Assembly (NCBI RefSeq): GCF_017875275.1
Contig: NZ_JAGGML010000001.1
Location: forward strand, 434,001-498,000
DNA length: 64,000 nt
DNA from: Xanthobacter flavus
Lineage (GTDB): Bacteria > Pseudomonadota > Alphaproteobacteria > Rhizobiales > Xanthobacteraceae
Direction of reading: 5' to 3'
Below the pieces are notes generated by a model. It saw only the letters and a program-made list of their open reading frames with translations, did not search any database and was not told the DNA's origin. Positions 42,435-52,696 of the stretch are shown here, piece after piece (the first letter of the stretch is position 1; every line of letters begins with the position of its first letter). Position numbers and translations under genes: made by a program.

Positions 42435-42556
42435 ACCCGCCACCCTTGAAGCCTGATCCGCGCTCAATGACCGGCGGAGCGCCTCGTTCCAGGCGCGGGG
42501 CCGGCCGATTCGCGCGGAGCAGCCGATCTTCGCAACGAAAGACGTTCTCTCGAACG

Positions 42557-42583
42557 AAAAAAGGGCGGTCCCAAGGACCGCCC
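42557..42583 (-). terminator. Terminator of the alpha ribosomal operon, after rplQ
   Basis: Perfect 9-bp stem GGGCGGTCC / GGACCGCCC (42563-42571 and 42575-42583) with a 3-nt loop. Reading the minus strand, it is followed by six T. It lies about 60 bp after the rplQ stop and ends the whole str-to-alpha cluster. Confidence 0.85.
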
Positions 42584-42641
42584 CTTTTCATACGCTCAAA
42601 TCAGCAGACGCTCACGCGGCCCGATCTCGCGCAGCCCGGCC

Positions 42642-43061
42642 TCACGCCGCCTCGGCAGCGGCAGCGGCGGTGCGGGCGTGGTCGGCGGCGCCCTTGGCGT
42701 CCACGTCACGATCCACGAACTCGATCACCGCGACGGCGGTGTTGTCGCCATAGCGGAAGCCGGCCTTGACGATGCGGGTGTAGCCGCCCGGACGGGCTGC
42801 ATACCGGGGCGCCAGAACGTCGAACAGCTTCTTGACCACGGCCTGGTCCTTCAGCTCGGCGATCGCCTGGCGGCGGGCGTGCAGGTCGCCGCGACGGGCG
42901 AGGGTCACGAGCTTCTCCACCACCGGGCGAAGATCCTTCGCCTTGGGGAGGGTGGTCACGATCTGCTCGTGGGTGATGAGGGCGCCCGCGAGGTTGGAGA
43001 ACATCGCCTTGCGGTGCTCCCAGGTGCGGTTGAACTTGCGGTGTACCTTGCCGTGACGCAT
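42642..43061 (-). CDS. rplQ: 50S ribosomal protein L17
   Basis: 139 aa; the start [20 protein letters not shown] and the [11 protein letters not shown]-like [20 protein letters not shown] region are diagnostic. L17 sits near the peptide exit tunnel of the large subunit. The C-terminal 20 residues are an Ala-rich extension compared with the short E. coli form. It is the last gene of the alpha operon (rpsM, rpsK, rpoA, rplQ) and is followed by a strong terminator. Confidence 0.98.
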   Translation of the reverse strand: MRHGKVHRKFNRTWEHRKAMFSNLAGALITHEQIVTTLPKAKDLRPVVEKLVTLARRGDLHARRQAIAELKDQAVVKKLFDVLAPRYAARPGGYTRIVKAGFRYGDNTAVAVIEFVDRDVDAKGAADHARTAAAAAEAA

Positions 43062-43164
43062 GACGGCGAACTCCTGAAGATGGCGACGGACGAGCCGGTC
43101 GATGGGTTGCGCGGCTCGGGCCGCTCAAAAGGGATCAGGGCAGCGTGCCGCCCCGGATTGCGGA

Positions 43165-44181
43165 TCAGTAGTGCTCCTCGAAGCGCTTGGCCAGCTCTTC
43201 GATGTTCTCGGGCGGCCAGCCGGGCACTTCCATGCCGAGATGCAGGCCGAGGGAAGCAAGCACTTCCTTGATCTCGTTGAGCGACTTGCGGCCGAAGTTC
43301 GGCGTGCGGAGCATCTCCGTCTCGCTCTTCTGGATCAGGTCGCCGATGTAGACGATGTTGTCGTTCTTCAGGCAGTTGGCCGAACGGACGGAGAGCTCGA
43401 GCTCGTCCACCTTCTTCAGCAGCGCCGGAGAGAACGGCAGCGTCTGGATCGCCGTCGCCTCGCTCTCGCGCTTGGGCTCCTCGAAGTTGACGAAGATCTC
43501 CAGCTGGTCCTGCAGGATGCGGGCGGCATAGGCCAGCGCGTCCTCGGCCGTGATCGAGCCATTGGTCTCGATCTGGAGCGTCAGCTTGTCATAGTCGAGA
43601 ATCTGGCCCTCACGGGTGTTCTCGACCTTGTAGGAGACCTTGCGCACCGGCGAGTAGAGGCTGTCGATCGGGATCAGGCCGATCGGGGCATCCTCGGGAC
43701 GGTTGCGGTCGGCGGCCACGTAGCCCTTGCCGGTGTCCACCGTGAACTCAATGCGCAGCTCCGCGCCCTCGTCGAGGGTGCAGATGGGCAGGTTCGGGTT
43801 CAGGATGGCGACGTCACCGACGGTCTGGATGTCGCCGGCCACCAGCACGCCGGGGCCGGTCTTCTTGGCCACCATGCGCTTCGGGCCATCGCCCTGCATG
43901 CGGATGGCCACATCCTTCACGTTGAGGATGATGTCCGTCACGTCCTCACGCACGCCCGGGATGGACGAGAACTCGTGCAGCACGCCGTCGATGTGGATCG
44001 AGGTCACCGCCGCGCCCTGGAGCGACGACAGGAGGATGCGGCGCAGGGCGTTGCCGAGGGTCATGCCGAAGCCACGCTCCAGCGGCTCGGCGACGACGGT
44101 CGCGAAGCGCTTGGGATCGTGGCCCGGATTGACCTGCAGCTTCTCGGGCTTGATCAGCTCTTGCCAGTTCTTCTGAATCAC
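43165..44181 (-). CDS. rpoA: RNA polymerase alpha subunit
   Basis: 338 aa. The N-terminal assembly domain ([20 protein letters not shown]) and the C-terminal DNA/activator-binding domain ([40 protein letters not shown]) are joined by a flexible linker. GTG 44181 was chosen because the conserved [15 protein letters not shown] begins there and AAGGTG lies about 6 bases upstream; an in-frame ATG at 44211 would add ten residues. As in other alphaproteobacteria, rpsD is absent between rpsK and rpoA. Confidence 0.97.
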   Translation of the reverse strand: MIQKNWQELIKPEKLQVNPGHDPKRFATVVAEPLERGFGMTLGNALRRILLSSLQGAAVTSIHIDGVLHEFSSIPGVREDVTDIILNVKDVAIRMQGDGPKRMVAKKTGPGVLVAGDIQTVGDVAILNPNLPICTLDEGAELRIEFTVDTGKGYVAADRNRPEDAPIGLIPIDSLYSPVRKVSYKVENTREGQILDYDKLTLQIETNGSITAEDALAYAARILQDQLEIFVNFEEPKRESEATAIQTLPFSPALLKKVDELELSVRSANCLKNDNIVYIGDLIQKSETEMLRTPNFGRKSLNEIKEVLASLGLHLGMEVPGWPPENIEELAKRFEEHY

Positions 44182-44323
44182 TTGCTTCACCTTGCTTTCT
44201 CGCCGGGCCACGGCAGCTGCCGGGGTGATCGACCTCGTCCGGAGGCCTGGCCCGTCCCGCTCGGGGGAGGAGAAACCGGGCTTGATCCCCGCGGGACCGA
44301 CCCGCGGAGGAACGAAGAGCGGA

Positions 44324-44713
44324 TCAGACGCGGCGGCGCTTGCGTGGACGGCAGCCGTTGTGCGGGATCGGCGTCACGTCGCGGATGGAGGTGACGAGGA
44401 AGCCCGCCGCCTGAAGCGCGCGAAGAGCGGACTCACGACCCGAACCCGGACCGCAGACTTCCACTTCCAGGGTGCGCATGCCGTGCTCGGCCGCCTTGCG
44501 GGCCGCGTCCTCGGCCGCGACCTGCGCGGCGTACGGGGTGGACTTGCGCGAGCCCTTGAAACCCATGGCACCGGCCGAGGACCAGGAGATGGTGTTGCCC
44601 TGGGCGTCGGTGATGGTGATCATGGTGTTGTTGAACGAGGCGTTCACATGCGCCACGCCGGAGGCGATGTTCTTGCGCTCGCGGCGCTTCACGCGTGTTG
44701 CTTCTTTTGCCAT
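44324..44713 (-). CDS. rpsK: 30S ribosomal protein S11
   Basis: 129 aa, standard length. It contains [20 protein letters not shown], the [17 protein letters not shown] stretch and the basic C-terminus [14 protein letters not shown] typical of S11. S11 forms part of the 30S platform and contacts mRNA at the E site. It lies between rpsM and rpoA with gaps of about 120 and 140 bp that show no further gene. Confidence 0.98.
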   Translation of the reverse strand: MAKEATRVKRRERKNIASGVAHVNASFNNTMITITDAQGNTISWSSAGAMGFKGSRKSTPYAAQVAAEDAARKAAEHGMRTLEVEVCGPGSGRESALRALQAAGFLVTSIRDVTPIPHNGCRPRKRRRV

Positions 44714-44836
44714 CTGTTTCTCAGATCCTTCAGGCGCGCCCGTAGCTCCAGGCGCTCGGGATGGCCCTTGACGGGCCGGTCAACGGGGAAAAGGCCGGCT
44801 TGGCCGGCCTCCCCAAATCTCAAGCCTTGCGGCCGA

Positions 44837-45205
44837 TCACTTCTTCTTGCCGGCGATCGGCTTCGCCGGCCCCTTGCGGGTGCGGGCGTTGGTGTGGGTG
44901 CGCTGGCCGCGCACAGGCAGGCCGCGGCGATGGCGCAGGCCGCGGTAGCAGCCGAGGTCCATGAGGCGCTTGATGTTCATCGCCACTTCGCGGCGCAGGT
45001 CGCCTTCCACGATGTAGTCGCGGTCGATGGTCTCGCGGATCTGCAGCACTTCCTGGTCGGTCAGCTGGTTCACGCGACGCTCGGCGGGAATACCCACCTT
45101 CTCGACGATCTCTTCAGCCTTCTTGGGGCCGATGCCGTGGATGTACTGGAGCGCGATGACGACGCGCTTGTTGGTCGGGATGTTGACGCCTGCGATACGA
45201 GCCAC
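44837..45205 (-). CDS. rpsM: 30S ribosomal protein S13
   Basis: 122 aa, exactly the usual S13 size when GTG 45205 is used; it begins with the conserved [26 protein letters not shown] lies about 5 bases upstream. The frame also has an ATG at 45217. C-terminal [20 protein letters not shown] and the Lys-rich tail are typical. S13 contacts 5S/23S rRNA bridges in the 30S head. It is the first gene of the alpha operon, with its own promoter upstream. Confidence 0.97.
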   Translation of the reverse strand: MARIAGVNIPTNKRVVIALQYIHGIGPKKAEEIVEKVGIPAERRVNQLTDQEVLQIRETIDRDYIVEGDLRREVAMNIKRLMDLGCYRGLRHRRGLPVRGQRTHTNARTRKGPAKPIAGKKK

Positions 45206-45381
45206 TGCGCTCTCCATGCGGGCCTGCGCCCAAAGGCAGCTGGCCGGTTGTTGTCCCCGCGTCCGGTGGAGGCCGGCCCATGCGGGATCTTGACGAAATC
45301 TGCCCCGGATACGACAAAACGACCGCCCTGCCCGACCCTTTCGGGTGGACCGAACGGCACCTTTTCCGAAGCGAGGGAGTG

Positions 45382-45410
45382 CCCATAGCGGAGATTCCCC
45401 GATGGGTCAA
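45382..45410 (-). promoter_or_regulatory. Sigma70-like promoter of the rpsM-rpsK-rpoA-rplQ operon
   Basis: On the minus strand, -35 TTGACC (45410-45405) and -10 TATGGG (45387-45382) are separated by 17 nt. The start site would be near 45375, giving a leader of about 170 nt before rpsM. It lies directly after the adk terminator, so the alpha operon can be expressed independently of secY-adk. Confidence 0.6.
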
Positions 45411-45458
45411 GGGCGTCAGGCCCCGCCCTTCAGCCCGCCCAGGGCAAGATCCGCAACG

Positions 45459-45492
45459 AAAAGGCCCTTCCGCCACCCGACGAAAGGGCCTT
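45459..45492 (-). terminator. Terminator after adk
   Basis: Stem AAGGCCCTT / AAGGGCCTT (45484-45492 and 45461-45469) followed on the minus strand by TTTT. It lies about 33 bp after the adk stop. The gap of about 320 bp between adk and rpsM holds this terminator and the rpsM promoter and leader, and no gene. Confidence 0.75.
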
Positions 45493-45524
45493 GATCTCGG
45501 GTTGGATGCCGAAGCCCCCTGCCC

Positions 45525-46112
45525 TCACGCCGCCTCGGCGAGGACCCCGTCAATGGCGGCGGTGACCTGATCGATGGGCGCCATGCCGTCGATCTGCTTC
45601 AGCTGGCCGCGCGCCTTGTAATAGGGCGCCACCACCGCAGTGTCGCGGTTATAGGCTTCCAGGCGGGTCTTGAAGACCACCGGATCATCATCCTTGCGCA
45701 CCGGCTCGCCCTTGGCAGCGGCTTCGGCGGCGCGGTTGAGGATGCGGTTGACCAGCTTCTCCTGGTCCACCACCAGCTCGATCACCGCGTCGAGCTTGAG
45801 GCCCTTCTCGGTGAGCAGATGGTCCAGCGCCTCGGCCTGCGCAACCGTGCGCGGGAAGCCGTCGAGGATGAAGCCGTTTCGGGCATCCGCCTCGCCGATG
45901 CGTTCGGCGATGATGCCGATGACGATCTCATCCGAGACCAGCCCGCCGGCATCCATCACCGCCTTCGCCTTCAGCCCCACCGGCGTACCCGCGGCAACCG
46001 CCGCGCGCAGCATGTCTCCGGTGGAAAGCTGGACGATGCCGTGACGGGCCACCAGCCGCTGTGCCTGAGTTCCCTTGCCTGCCCCGGGCGGGCCCAACAG
46101 CACCAGCCTCAT
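45525..46112 (-). CDS. adk: Adenylate kinase
   Basis: Interconverts AMP + ATP and 2 ADP; 195 aa, a short-type kinase without the extended LID zinc domain. P-loop [14 protein letters not shown] is at residues 7-20, the AMP-binding region is [10 protein letters not shown], and [18 protein letters not shown] is the signature with Arg. ATG 46112 overlaps the secY stop by only a few bases, so the two genes are coupled, as in most bacteria. Confidence 0.98.
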   Translation of the reverse strand: MRLVLLGPPGAGKGTQAQRLVARHGIVQLSTGDMLRAAVAAGTPVGLKAKAVMDAGGLVSDEIVIGIIAERIGEADARNGFILDGFPRTVAQAEALDHLLTEKGLKLDAVIELVVDQEKLVNRILNRAAEAAAKGEPVRKDDDPVVFKTRLEAYNRDTAVVAPYYKARGQLKQIDGMAPIDQVTAAIDGVLAEAA

Positions 46113-46113
46113 A

Positions 46114-47448
46114 TTACTTCCTCCTCCCCCCGCGCAACTTGGCCTTCTTGACCAGTCCTTCGTACTGGTGGGCCAACAGATGCCCCTGGATCTGGGACAC
46201 GGTGTCCATGGTCACGCTGACCACGATCAGAAGCGACGTTCCTCCGAAATAGAACGGAAGAGAGGCGTAGGAAATCAGCAGTTCGGGGAAGAGGCAAACC
46301 GCCGCAATGTAGGCGGCGCCCACGACGGTGATGCGGGTGAGCACATAGTCGATGTACTCGGCCGTCCGCTCACCCGGGCGGATGCCCGGAATGAAGCCGC
46401 CGTGCTTCTTCAGATTGTCCGCCGTCTCCACCGGATTGAACACGATCGCGGTGTAGAAGAAGCAGAAGAACACGATCAGCGCCACATACAGCACCATGTA
46501 GAGCGGGCGCCCGTGGCCGATGTGGGTGGTGATGGTCTGCAGCCATTCCGGACCCGAGCCCTGCATGAAGCTGGCGATCGTGGTGGGAATGAGCAGCAGC
46601 GAGGAGGCGAAGATCGGCGGGATGACACCCGACGTGTTGAGCTTCAGCGGCAGATGCGAGGATTGGCCCTCGTAGATCCGGTTGCCCACCTGGCGCTTGG
46701 GATACTGGATCAGCAGCCGGCGCTGGGCGCGCTCCATGAACACGATGAAGGCGATGACCACGATGGCCATCAGGATCATGCCGAGAATCACCACCGTGGA
46801 GATGGCGCCCTCGCGACCGAGCTCCAACGTGCGCACGAAGGCGCCCGGCAGCTCGGCGACAATGCCGGCAAAGATGATGAGCGAGGTGCCGTTGCCGATG
46901 CCGCGCGAGGTGATCTGCTCGCCCAGCCACATCAGGAACATGGTGCCGCCGGTCAGCGTGATGACCGTCGAGATGCGGAAGAACCAGCCGGGCTCCGCCA
47001 CCAGGCTCCCCGAGCCCTCGAGGCCGACGGCGATGCCATAGGCCTGGAACAGGGCGAGCACCACGGTGAGGTAGCGCGTGTACTGGTTCAGCTGCTTGCG
47101 GCCCGCCTCGCCCTCCTTCTTCAGCGCCTCCAGCGTCGGCGAGACGCTGGTGAGGAGCTGGATGATGATGGAGGCCGAGATGTACGGCATGATGTTCAGG
47201 GCAAAGATGGCCATGCGCTCGACGGCGCCGCCCGAGAACATGTTGAAGAGGCCGATGATTCCCTGCTGGGCGTTCTTGAAAACGTCCGCCAGCGCGTCCG
47301 GATTGATGCCGGGCATGGGGATGTAGGTGCCGAGCCGATAGACGAGAAGCGCGCCGAGGGTGAACCAGATGCGCTTCTTCAGCTCCTCGGCCTTGCCGAG
47401 GGCACCGAAATTGAGGTTCGCCGCGAGTTGTTCCGCCGCCGAGACCAT
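46114..47448 (-). CDS. secY: Protein translocase subunit SecY
   Basis: Channel-forming subunit of the Sec translocon, 444 aa with ten membrane helices. Landmarks are the start [20 protein letters not shown], plug region [20 protein letters not shown], and the cytosolic loop [19 protein letters not shown] that contacts the ribosome and SecA. ATG 47448 has GGAGCAAGG just upstream. The frame is open a further 150 codons upstream with no SecY similarity. The gap to rplO is about 507 bp, unusually long for these neighbours. Confidence 0.97.
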   Translation of the reverse strand: MVSAAEQLAANLNFGALGKAEELKKRIWFTLGALLVYRLGTYIPMPGINPDALADVFKNAQQGIIGLFNMFSGGAVERMAIFALNIMPYISASIIIQLLTSVSPTLEALKKEGEAGRKQLNQYTRYLTVVLALFQAYGIAVGLEGSGSLVAEPGWFFRISTVITLTGGTMFLMWLGEQITSRGIGNGTSLIIFAGIVAELPGAFVRTLELGREGAISTVVILGMILMAIVVIAFIVFMERAQRRLLIQYPKRQVGNRIYEGQSSHLPLKLNTSGVIPPIFASSLLLIPTTIASFMQGSGPEWLQTITTHIGHGRPLYMVLYVALIVFFCFFYTAIVFNPVETADNLKKHGGFIPGIRPGERTAEYIDYVLTRITVVGAAYIAAVCLFPELLISYASLPFYFGGTSLLIVVSVTMDTVSQIQGHLLAHQYEGLVKKAKLRGGRRK

Positions 47449-47955
47449 GCCTTGCTCCGATGGACGCCACCCTGGTGGGCGGCCCTTATATGAGGGCGCA
47501 ACGCTCGGGTGCCAAGGCAGAAGGACCGGAGCTCCCCGCCCACGGTCCGGTACCAGGCTCCCTTGCCGCGGCGCTGGTCCCTGGCGGGAGTGCCATGGGG
47601 CCGGTGCCCGGGCGCGTCCTGGACAGGAGGTCCCGGACGGAGCGTTGGGGCAAACTGGGGCCGGCGCGACGGATGGCCGCAGGCCGGCAGGAAGAGCCGG
47701 TATCCGGCCAAAGGCGTGCCGCCTGCGGCATGCGGGGCCGATCCCGACTCGGATGCTCGGGCCGAAAGGACCGTCGCACCCGTCAAACCAATGGCGGCAC
47801 CGGAGCGTCACCTGAAACCGGGCGCGCGAGACACGCGCGGCCCGAAACACGAAGACCCGGCCATGAGCCGGGAATCCGCAGGAGGTTGGTCCGAACATGG
47901 GTTCGGCGCGGCGGCATGAAGCCCCGCGCCGTCCCCTGTTCCGATCAGCCTCTGC
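47449..47955. other. Long gap between rplO and secY
   Basis: About 507 bp of very GC-rich sequence with no supported gene, in the position where spc operons normally have almost no spacer. It contains a CCCGGC/GCCGGG hairpin near 47853-47869 and several GC-rich short inverted repeats, but no terminator with a T-run and no convincing promoter. The open frames across it look like composition effects. Confidence 0.5.
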
Positions 47956-48432
47956 TCACTCGGCCTCGACGGCCGCCGCGAGCATGGTCACCGAGCCGCC
48001 GGCCTTCTCCACGGCGGCGATGGCGGATTTGGTGGCGTAGGCCACTTCCAGCGTCACCTTGGCGGAAAGCTCACCGGTGCCGAGCACGCGCACGCCATCC
48101 TTCACCCGGCGCAGCACGCCGGCGGTGACGAGGGCGGCCTCGGTCACGGGCTGACCCGCGTCGAGACGGCCGGCATCGACCGCGGCCTGGATCTTGGCGA
48201 GGGAGACCTCGTTGTAATCCAGGCGGAAGATGTTGTGGAAGCCGCGCTTCGGCAGGCGACGATGCAGCGGCATCTGGCCGCCCTCGAAGCCCTTGATGGC
48301 GACGCCGGTCCGGGCCTTCTGACCCTTCACGCCGCGGCCAGCGGTCTTGCCCTTGCCGGAGCCGATGCCCCGGCCCACGCGCATCCGCTTCTTGCGGGCG
48401 CCGGGATTGTCCCTGATTTCGTCGAGCTTCAT
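47956..48432 (-). CDS. rplO: 50S ribosomal protein L15
   Basis: 158 aa. The basic, Gly-rich N-terminus [20 protein letters not shown] followed by [20 protein letters not shown] is the L15 signature. The C-terminal globular domain includes [21 protein letters not shown]15 is a late-assembling 50S protein. ATG 48432 has GAGGAGCGG upstream; the frame is open to 48456. It follows rpmD by about 10 bp. Confidence 0.98.
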   Translation of the reverse strand: MKLDEIRDNPGARKKRMRVGRGIGSGKGKTAGRGVKGQKARTGVAIKGFEGGQMPLHRRLPKRGFHNIFRLDYNEVSLAKIQAAVDAGRLDAGQPVTEAALVTAGVLRRVKDGVRVLGTGELSAKVTLEVAYATKSAIAAVEKAGGSVTMLAAAVEAE

Positions 48433-48442
48433 GTCCCGCTCC

Positions 48443-48625
48443 TCACTCGACCACACGGACGAGGTGGGCGACCTTGGCGATCATGCCGCGGACGGCCGGG
48501 GTATCCTTGAGAGTGGAGCGGCGGTGCCGCTTGTTCAGCCCGAGACCGACGAGGGTGGCCTCCTGGTCGAACGGGCGGCGGATCGGCGAACCGACCTGCT
48601 CCACGGTGATGGTCTTGTCGCTCAT
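48443..48625 (-). CDS. rpmD: 50S ribosomal protein L30
   Basis: 60 aa, normal for bacterial L30. It has [20 protein letters not shown], then [20 protein letters not shown] and [13 protein letters not shown]. It lies between rpsE and rplO as in all spc operons, with spacers of about 10-30 bp. Confidence 0.98.
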   Translation of the reverse strand: MSDKTITVEQVGSPIRRPFDQEATLVGLGLNKRHRRSTLKDTPAVRGMIAKVAHLVRVVE

Positions 48626-48654
48626 GGCGCAATCCTATCCTTCGGTCGCGCCGC

Positions 48655-49212
48655 TCAGTCGGTCGCTTCCGCGTCTTCGACGCGGCGGCGGGACTGGAGC
48701 TGGGAGACCTTGATGCCGCGACGCGCAGCGACGGAGCGCGGCGAGTCCTGGTTCTTCAGGGCGTCGAAGGTGGCGCGCACCATGTTGTAGGGGTTGGAAG
48801 ACCCGAAGGACTTCGCCACCACATCGTGCATGCCGAGGGTCTCGAACACCGCGCGCATCGGGCCGCCGGCGATGATGCCGGTACCCGCCGGAGCGGCGCG
48901 CAGGATCACCTTGCCGGCGCCGTGATGACCATGCACGTCGTGGTGCAGGGTGCGGCCTTCGCGCAGCGGCACGCGGATGAGGGCGCGCTTGGCGCTCTCC
49001 GTTGCCTTGCGGATCGCCTCCGGCACCTCACGGGCCTTGCCATGGCCGAAGCCGACGCGGCCCTTCTGGTCACCGACCACCACCAGGGCAGCGAAGCCGA
49101 AGCGACGGCCGCCCTTCACAACCTTGGCGACGCGGTTGATGTGGACCAGCTTGTCCACGAACGTATTGTCGCGGTCCTCGCGCTCGTGGCGCTGTTCCCG
49201 TTCACGGGCCAT
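48655..49212 (-). CDS. rpsE: 30S ribosomal protein S5
   Basis: 185 aa. The double-stranded RNA-binding-like N-terminal domain ([55 protein letters not shown]) and the C-terminal half ([20 protein letters not shown]) are intact. S5 helps decoding fidelity and mRNA helicase activity at the entry site. The N-terminal charged tail ([15 protein letters not shown]) is typical of alphaproteobacteria. Confidence 0.98.
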   Translation of the reverse strand: MAREREQRHEREDRDNTFVDKLVHINRVAKVVKGGRRFGFAALVVVGDQKGRVGFGHGKAREVPEAIRKATESAKRALIRVPLREGRTLHHDVHGHHGAGKVILRAAPAGTGIIAGGPMRAVFETLGMHDVVAKSFGSSNPYNMVRATFDALKNQDSPRSVAARRGIKVSQLQSRRRVEDAEATD

Positions 49213-49229
49213 GTTCGCTCGTCCTTGCG

Positions 49230-49592
49230 TCAGAACTGAAGGCCGCCTTCGCGGGCGCCCTCAGCGAGCGCCTTGACGCGCCCATGATAAATGTATGCGC
49301 CACGGTCGAAGACGACCGCGGTCACGCCCTTGGCCACAGCGCGCTCGGCCACAAGCTTGCCGATCGTCTTGGCGGCCTCGGTGTCCGCACCGGTCTTCAG
49401 CGACCCGCGCAGATCCTTCTCGAGGCTCGACGCGGCGGCGAGGGTCTCGCCCTTCGCATCGTCGATGATCTGCGCATAGATGTGCTGCGAGGTCCGGTGC
49501 ACCGACAGGCGGGGACGCCCGTTCGCCGCAACGCGGATCGCACGGCGCACCTTGGCCTTGCGGCGCGCGTGCGCCTCCAAATCCTTAGCCAT
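49230..49592 (-). CDS. rplR: 50S ribosomal protein L18
   Basis: 120 aa. It has [40 protein letters not shown] and the end [20 protein letters not shown], all typical of L18. L18 binds 5S rRNA in the central protuberance. It lies between rplF and rpsE in the normal spc order. Confidence 0.98.
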   Translation of the reverse strand: MAKDLEAHARRKAKVRRAIRVAANGRPRLSVHRTSQHIYAQIIDDAKGETLAAASSLEKDLRGSLKTGADTEAAKTIGKLVAERAVAKGVTAVVFDRGAYIYHGRVKALAEGAREGGLQF

Positions 49593-49604
49593 GGTTCGCC
49601 TCCG

Positions 49605-50138
49605 TCACTTCTTCTTGCCTTCCTTGCGGAAGATGAATTCGCCGGCATACTTGACGCCCTTGCCCTTGTAGGGCTCGGGGCCACGGAACTCGCGGATCTC
49701 CGCCGCCACCTGGCCGACCTTCTGCCGGTCGATGCCCGAGATCACCACTTCGGTGGGCTTGGGGGTGACGATCTGGATGCCCTCGGGAATCGCGTAGATC
49801 ACGTCGTGGCTGTAGCCGAGCGACAGGTTGAGGTTCTTGCCCTGCACCGCCGCCTTGTAGCCGACGCCGGTGATCTCGAGCTTCTTCTCGAAGCCCTTGG
49901 TCACGCCTTCGACCAGGTTGGAGACCAGCGTGCGGGACATGCCCCACATGGCCTTGTGCCGGGAGGTCTCGCCATTCATGGCGAGCTTGATCTCCGAGCC
50001 CTCGATCTTGGCGGCGATTTCTTCCACCAGGGTCACTTCCAGGGCGCCCTTGGGGCCCTTTACCTTCACCGTCTGTCCGTCCAGGCTGGCGGTGACGCCG
50101 GCCGGAATGGCGACGGGCAGCTTGCCGATCTTCGACAT
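49605..50138 (-). CDS. rplF: 50S ribosomal protein L6
   Basis: 177 aa. The duplicated L6 fold begins [20 protein letters not shown] and ends with the conserved [20 protein letters not shown] motif. L6 lies next to the sarcin-ricin loop where elongation factors bind. It follows rpsH by 14 bp. Confidence 0.98.
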   Translation of the reverse strand: MSKIGKLPVAIPAGVTASLDGQTVKVKGPKGALEVTLVEEIAAKIEGSEIKLAMNGETSRHKAMWGMSRTLVSNLVEGVTKGFEKKLEITGVGYKAAVQGKNLNLSLGYSHDVIYAIPEGIQIVTPKPTEVVISGIDRQKVGQVAAEIREFRGPEPYKGKGVKYAGEFIFRKEGKKK

Positions 50139-50152
50139 CTTGTCCTCCGTCG

Positions 50153-50551
50153 TCAGAACACGGTGAAGAGCACTTCGCCGCCGACGTTCTTGTCGCGGGC
50201 TTCGTGGTCGGCCATCACGCCCTGGGGCGTGGAGACGACGGCGATGCCGAGACCGTTGGCGACGCGGGGCAGGTTCTTGACAGCCGCATACACGCGGCGG
50301 CCGGGCTTCGACACGCGGGAGATCTCACGGATCACCGGCGTCCCGTCGAAATACTTCAGCTCGATCTCGAACTCGGTCCGGCCGTTGCCGTGATCGGTCG
50401 AGGTGTAGCCGCGGATGTAGCCCTCGTCGCGCAGGACATCGAGAACCGAGGCGCGCAGACGCGAGCCGGGAGTCGAGGTCTTGTCCTTGCGGCGCATCTG
50501 GGCGTTGCGGATGCGGGTGATCAGATCGCCGATGGGATCAGTTACAGCCAT
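50153..50551 (-). CDS. rpsH: 30S ribosomal protein S8
   Basis: 132 aa. The N-terminus [20 protein letters not shown] and the C-terminal [20 protein letters not shown] are diagnostic. S8 binds the central domain of 16S rRNA, and in E. coli it represses its own spc operon at the mRNA; a matching site was not identified here. It follows rpsN by 10 bp. Confidence 0.98.
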   Translation of the reverse strand: MAVTDPIGDLITRIRNAQMRRKDKTSTPGSRLRASVLDVLRDEGYIRGYTSTDHGNGRTEFEIELKYFDGTPVIREISRVSKPGRRVYAAVKNLPRVANGLGIAVVSTPQGVMADHEARDKNVGGEVLFTVF

Positions 50552-50561
50552 CGTTCCCTCC

Positions 50562-50867
50562 TCACCAGCTCGACTTCACGAGGCCGGGCACCATGCCCTG
50601 GTTGCCCAGCTCGCGCAGCGCGATACGGCTCATCTTGAGCTTGCGGTAGAAGGCACGCGGACGGCCAGTCACCTCGCAGCGGTTGCGGATCCGGATCTTC
50701 GCGCCGTTGCGCGGCATTTCCGCCAGCTTGAGGGTCGCCTGGAAGCGCTCCTCGATCGGCAGGGTCTTGTCATTCACGATCGCCTTCAGACGCGCGCGCT
50801 TCGCCGCCTGGCCAGTGGCCAGCTTGCGGCGGCGCTCGTTCGTCTCGATCGCGCTCTTCTTCGCCAT
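50562..50867 (-). CDS. rpsN: 30S ribosomal protein S14
   Basis: 101 aa, the long form lacking the zinc-binding CxxC pairs. [20 protein letters not shown] is followed by [20 protein letters not shown] and [20 protein letters not shown], typical of S14 in the 30S head. A gap of about 145 bp with palindromes separates it from rplE upstream. Confidence 0.98.
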   Translation of the reverse strand: MAKKSAIETNERRRKLATGQAAKRARLKAIVNDKTLPIEERFQATLKLAEMPRNGAKIRIRNRCEVTGRPRAFYRKLKMSRIALRELGNQGMVPGLVKSSW

Positions 50868-51012
50868 CTTAAGCTCCTGTTCTCCGCGTCTGAGCAGCTC
50901 GACCTGAGCCCCTCACGGCCGGAAAATCATGTCCTCACTCGTCTCGTCTTCCGGCTGCGGCCAGAGGCCGGAACCGAAGAGGCGCTTCGAGCGAAGCGCC
51001 CCTCATACCCGC
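50868..51012. repeat. Palindromes between rplE and rpsN
   Basis: A perfect palindrome of 9-bp arms, GGCGCTTCG (50981-50989) and CGAAGCGCC (50992-51000), lies about 12 bp after the rplE stop. A second, weaker hairpin (TTCCGG ... CCGGAA) is at about 50949-50973. Neither has a T-run, so they may be RNA-processing or stability structures inside the spc transcript rather than terminators. Confidence 0.6.
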
Positions 51013-51570
51013 TCACTGGCGGAAGGGGAAGTTGAAGGCCTTCAGAAGCGCGCGGGCTTCCTCGTCGGTCTTCGCCGTGGTGCACACGATGATGTCCATG
51101 CCCCAGATCTGCTCGACGCGGTCGTAGTTGATCTCGGGGAACACGATGTGCTCCTTCATGCCCATGGCGTAGTTGCCACGGCCGTCGAAGCTCTTCGGGT
51201 TCAGGCCGCGGAAGTCGCGGACGCGGGGCAGGGCCACGGTCACGAGGCGGTCCATGAACTCGTACATCCGGGTCTTGCGAAGGGTGACCTTCGCGCCGAC
51301 CGGCTGGTTCTCTCGCAGCTTGAAGTTCGAGATCGCCTTGCGGGCCCGGGTGATGACCGGCTTCTGGCCGGCGATCTGGGCGAGGTCCGCGGCGGCGGTC
51401 GTCACCTTCTTGGTGTCGGCGGTGGCTTCGCCAACGCCCATGTTGATGACGATCTTCTCGATGACCGGCACTTCCATGGGGTTCTTGTAGCCGAACTGCT
51501 CGATCATCTTCGGCCGCACCACCTCGTCATAGAAGGTGCGCAGCCGCGCGTTGTAGGTCGCCTCAGCCAT
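51013..51570 (-). CDS. rplE: 50S ribosomal protein L5
   Basis: 185 aa from ATG 51570; the frame is open to 51669 through rplX. It has [58 protein letters not shown] and the end [21 protein letters not shown]5 binds 5S rRNA and contacts the P-site tRNA. The start overlaps the rplX end by 8 bp. Confidence 0.98.
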   Translation of the reverse strand: MAEATYNARLRTFYDEVVRPKMIEQFGYKNPMEVPVIEKIVINMGVGEATADTKKVTTAAADLAQIAGQKPVITRARKAISNFKLRENQPVGAKVTLRKTRMYEFMDRLVTVALPRVRDFRGLNPKSFDGRGNYAMGMKEHIVFPEINYDRVEQIWGMDIIVCTTAKTDEEARALLKAFNFPFRQ

Positions 51571-51880
51571 CGATCCTCTCCCCGGAACGCTTGGCCACGC
51601 GGACCTTGCGTCCGTCATCCAGCACCTCGAAGCCGACGCGGGTCGGCTTGCCGTCCTTGGGGTCGGCAATGGCGACGTTCGACAGGTGGATGGGAGCCTC
51701 CTTGGAGATGATCCCGCCTTCCTGGTTCGCCGACTGGCGCTGGTGACGCTTCACGATATTCACGCCGCGCACGAGAGCCTTCTCGTCCTTCGGCATCACC
51801 TGGATGACCTCGCCGGTGCGGCCCTTGTCGCGGCCGGCGAGGACGACGACCTTGTCGCCCTTCTTGATCTTCGCGGCCAT
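51563..51880 (-). CDS. rplX: 50S ribosomal protein L24
   Basis: 105 aa. The KOW motif is [20 protein letters not shown] followed by [21 protein letters not shown]24 initiates 50S assembly and lies at the tunnel exit. ATG 51880 overlaps the rplN stop by one base (TGATG), and its 3' end overlaps rplE by 8 bp, so rplN, rplX and rplE are translationally linked. Confidence 0.98.
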   Translation of the reverse strand: MAAKIKKGDKVVVLAGRDKGRTGEVIQVMPKDEKALVRGVNIVKRHQRQSANQEGGIISKEAPIHLSNVAIADPKDGKPTRVGFEVLDDGRKVRVAKRSGERIDG

Positions 51881-52248
51881 CACAGCACCTCCGGCGCCAG
51901 CGAGATGATCTTCATGTGGTTCTTGGAGCGCAGCTCGCGCGGAACCGGTCCGAAGATGCGGGTGCCCACCGGCTCCTTGTTGTTGTTGATCAGCACGGCC
52001 GCGTTCTTGTCGAAGCGGATGACCGAGCCATCGACGCGACGGATGTCCTTGGCGGTGCGAACCACCACGGCCTTCATCACGTCGCCCTTCTTCACGCGGC
52101 CGCGCGGAATTGCCTCCTTGACGGACACCACGATGATGTCGCCGACGTGGGCATACTTCCGCTTAGAGCCGCCAAGTACCTTGATGCACATGACGCGACG
52201 GGCGCCGGAATTGTCCGCCACGTCGAGATTGGTCTGCATCTGGATCAT
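51880..52248 (-). CDS. rplN: 50S ribosomal protein L14
   Basis: 122 aa, normal length. [20 protein letters not shown] and [20 protein letters not shown] are characteristic, as is the end [19 protein letters not shown]14 forms an inter-subunit bridge. It is the first gene of the spc set; a gap of about 190 bp separates it from rpsQ. Confidence 0.98.
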   Translation of the reverse strand: MIQMQTNLDVADNSGARRVMCIKVLGGSKRKYAHVGDIIVVSVKEAIPRGRVKKGDVMKAVVVRTAKDIRRVDGSVIRFDKNAAVLINNNKEPVGTRIFGPVPRELRSKNHMKIISLAPEVL

Positions 52249-52440
52249 GACGCACCTGTTCTCGTCATCCAGCGCCGCCGGCGCACCGGCATTGCCTTAA
52301 CCCTTGTTCGCCGTGCCCGCTCATCGGAACACGGTGTTGCCGCGGTGCGGTCTCCACTCGATCTTCCCTTGGGGCGATCGACGGACCCGGCACCGGAGCC
52401 CTCCCGGCCGGACGATCCATCCGGACGGGAAACTCTCTTA

Positions 52441-52689
52441 TCAGACCTCGGCGCGCTTTTCGCCCTGGATCACGATCCAGTTCTTCAGCTTCGAGATCGG
52501 ACGGTGCTCCTCGATCCACACCGTATCGCCCACGTGCCAGGAATTGGCCTCGTCATGGGCATGATACTTCTTGGACCGGCGAACGGTCTTCTTGAGCAGC
52601 GGATGGGTGAAGCGGCGCTCCACCCGAACCACCACGGTCTTGTCGGTCTTGTCGCTCACCACGACGCCCTGGAGCACGCGCTTCGGCAT
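52441..52689 (-). CDS. rpsQ: 30S ribosomal protein S17
   Basis: 82 aa. [20 protein letters not shown] and [20 protein letters not shown] are typical of S17, an early-binding 30S protein. It is the last gene of the S10 set, 7 bp after rpmC. The following 192 bp before rplN hold GC-rich inverted repeats (CCGGA/TCCGG near 52409-52425) but no gene. Confidence 0.98.
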   Translation of the reverse strand: MPKRVLQGVVVSDKTDKTVVVRVERRFTHPLLKKTVRRSKKYHAHDEANSWHVGDTVWIEEHRPISKLKNWIVIQGEKRAEV

Positions 52690-52696
52690 CGCTTCC

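Noticed and set aside
46114-47898. N-terminally extended SecY of 594 aa
   Set aside because: The extra 150 residues are low-complexity and lack homology; the conserved SecY N-terminus and a good ribosome-binding site are at 47448.
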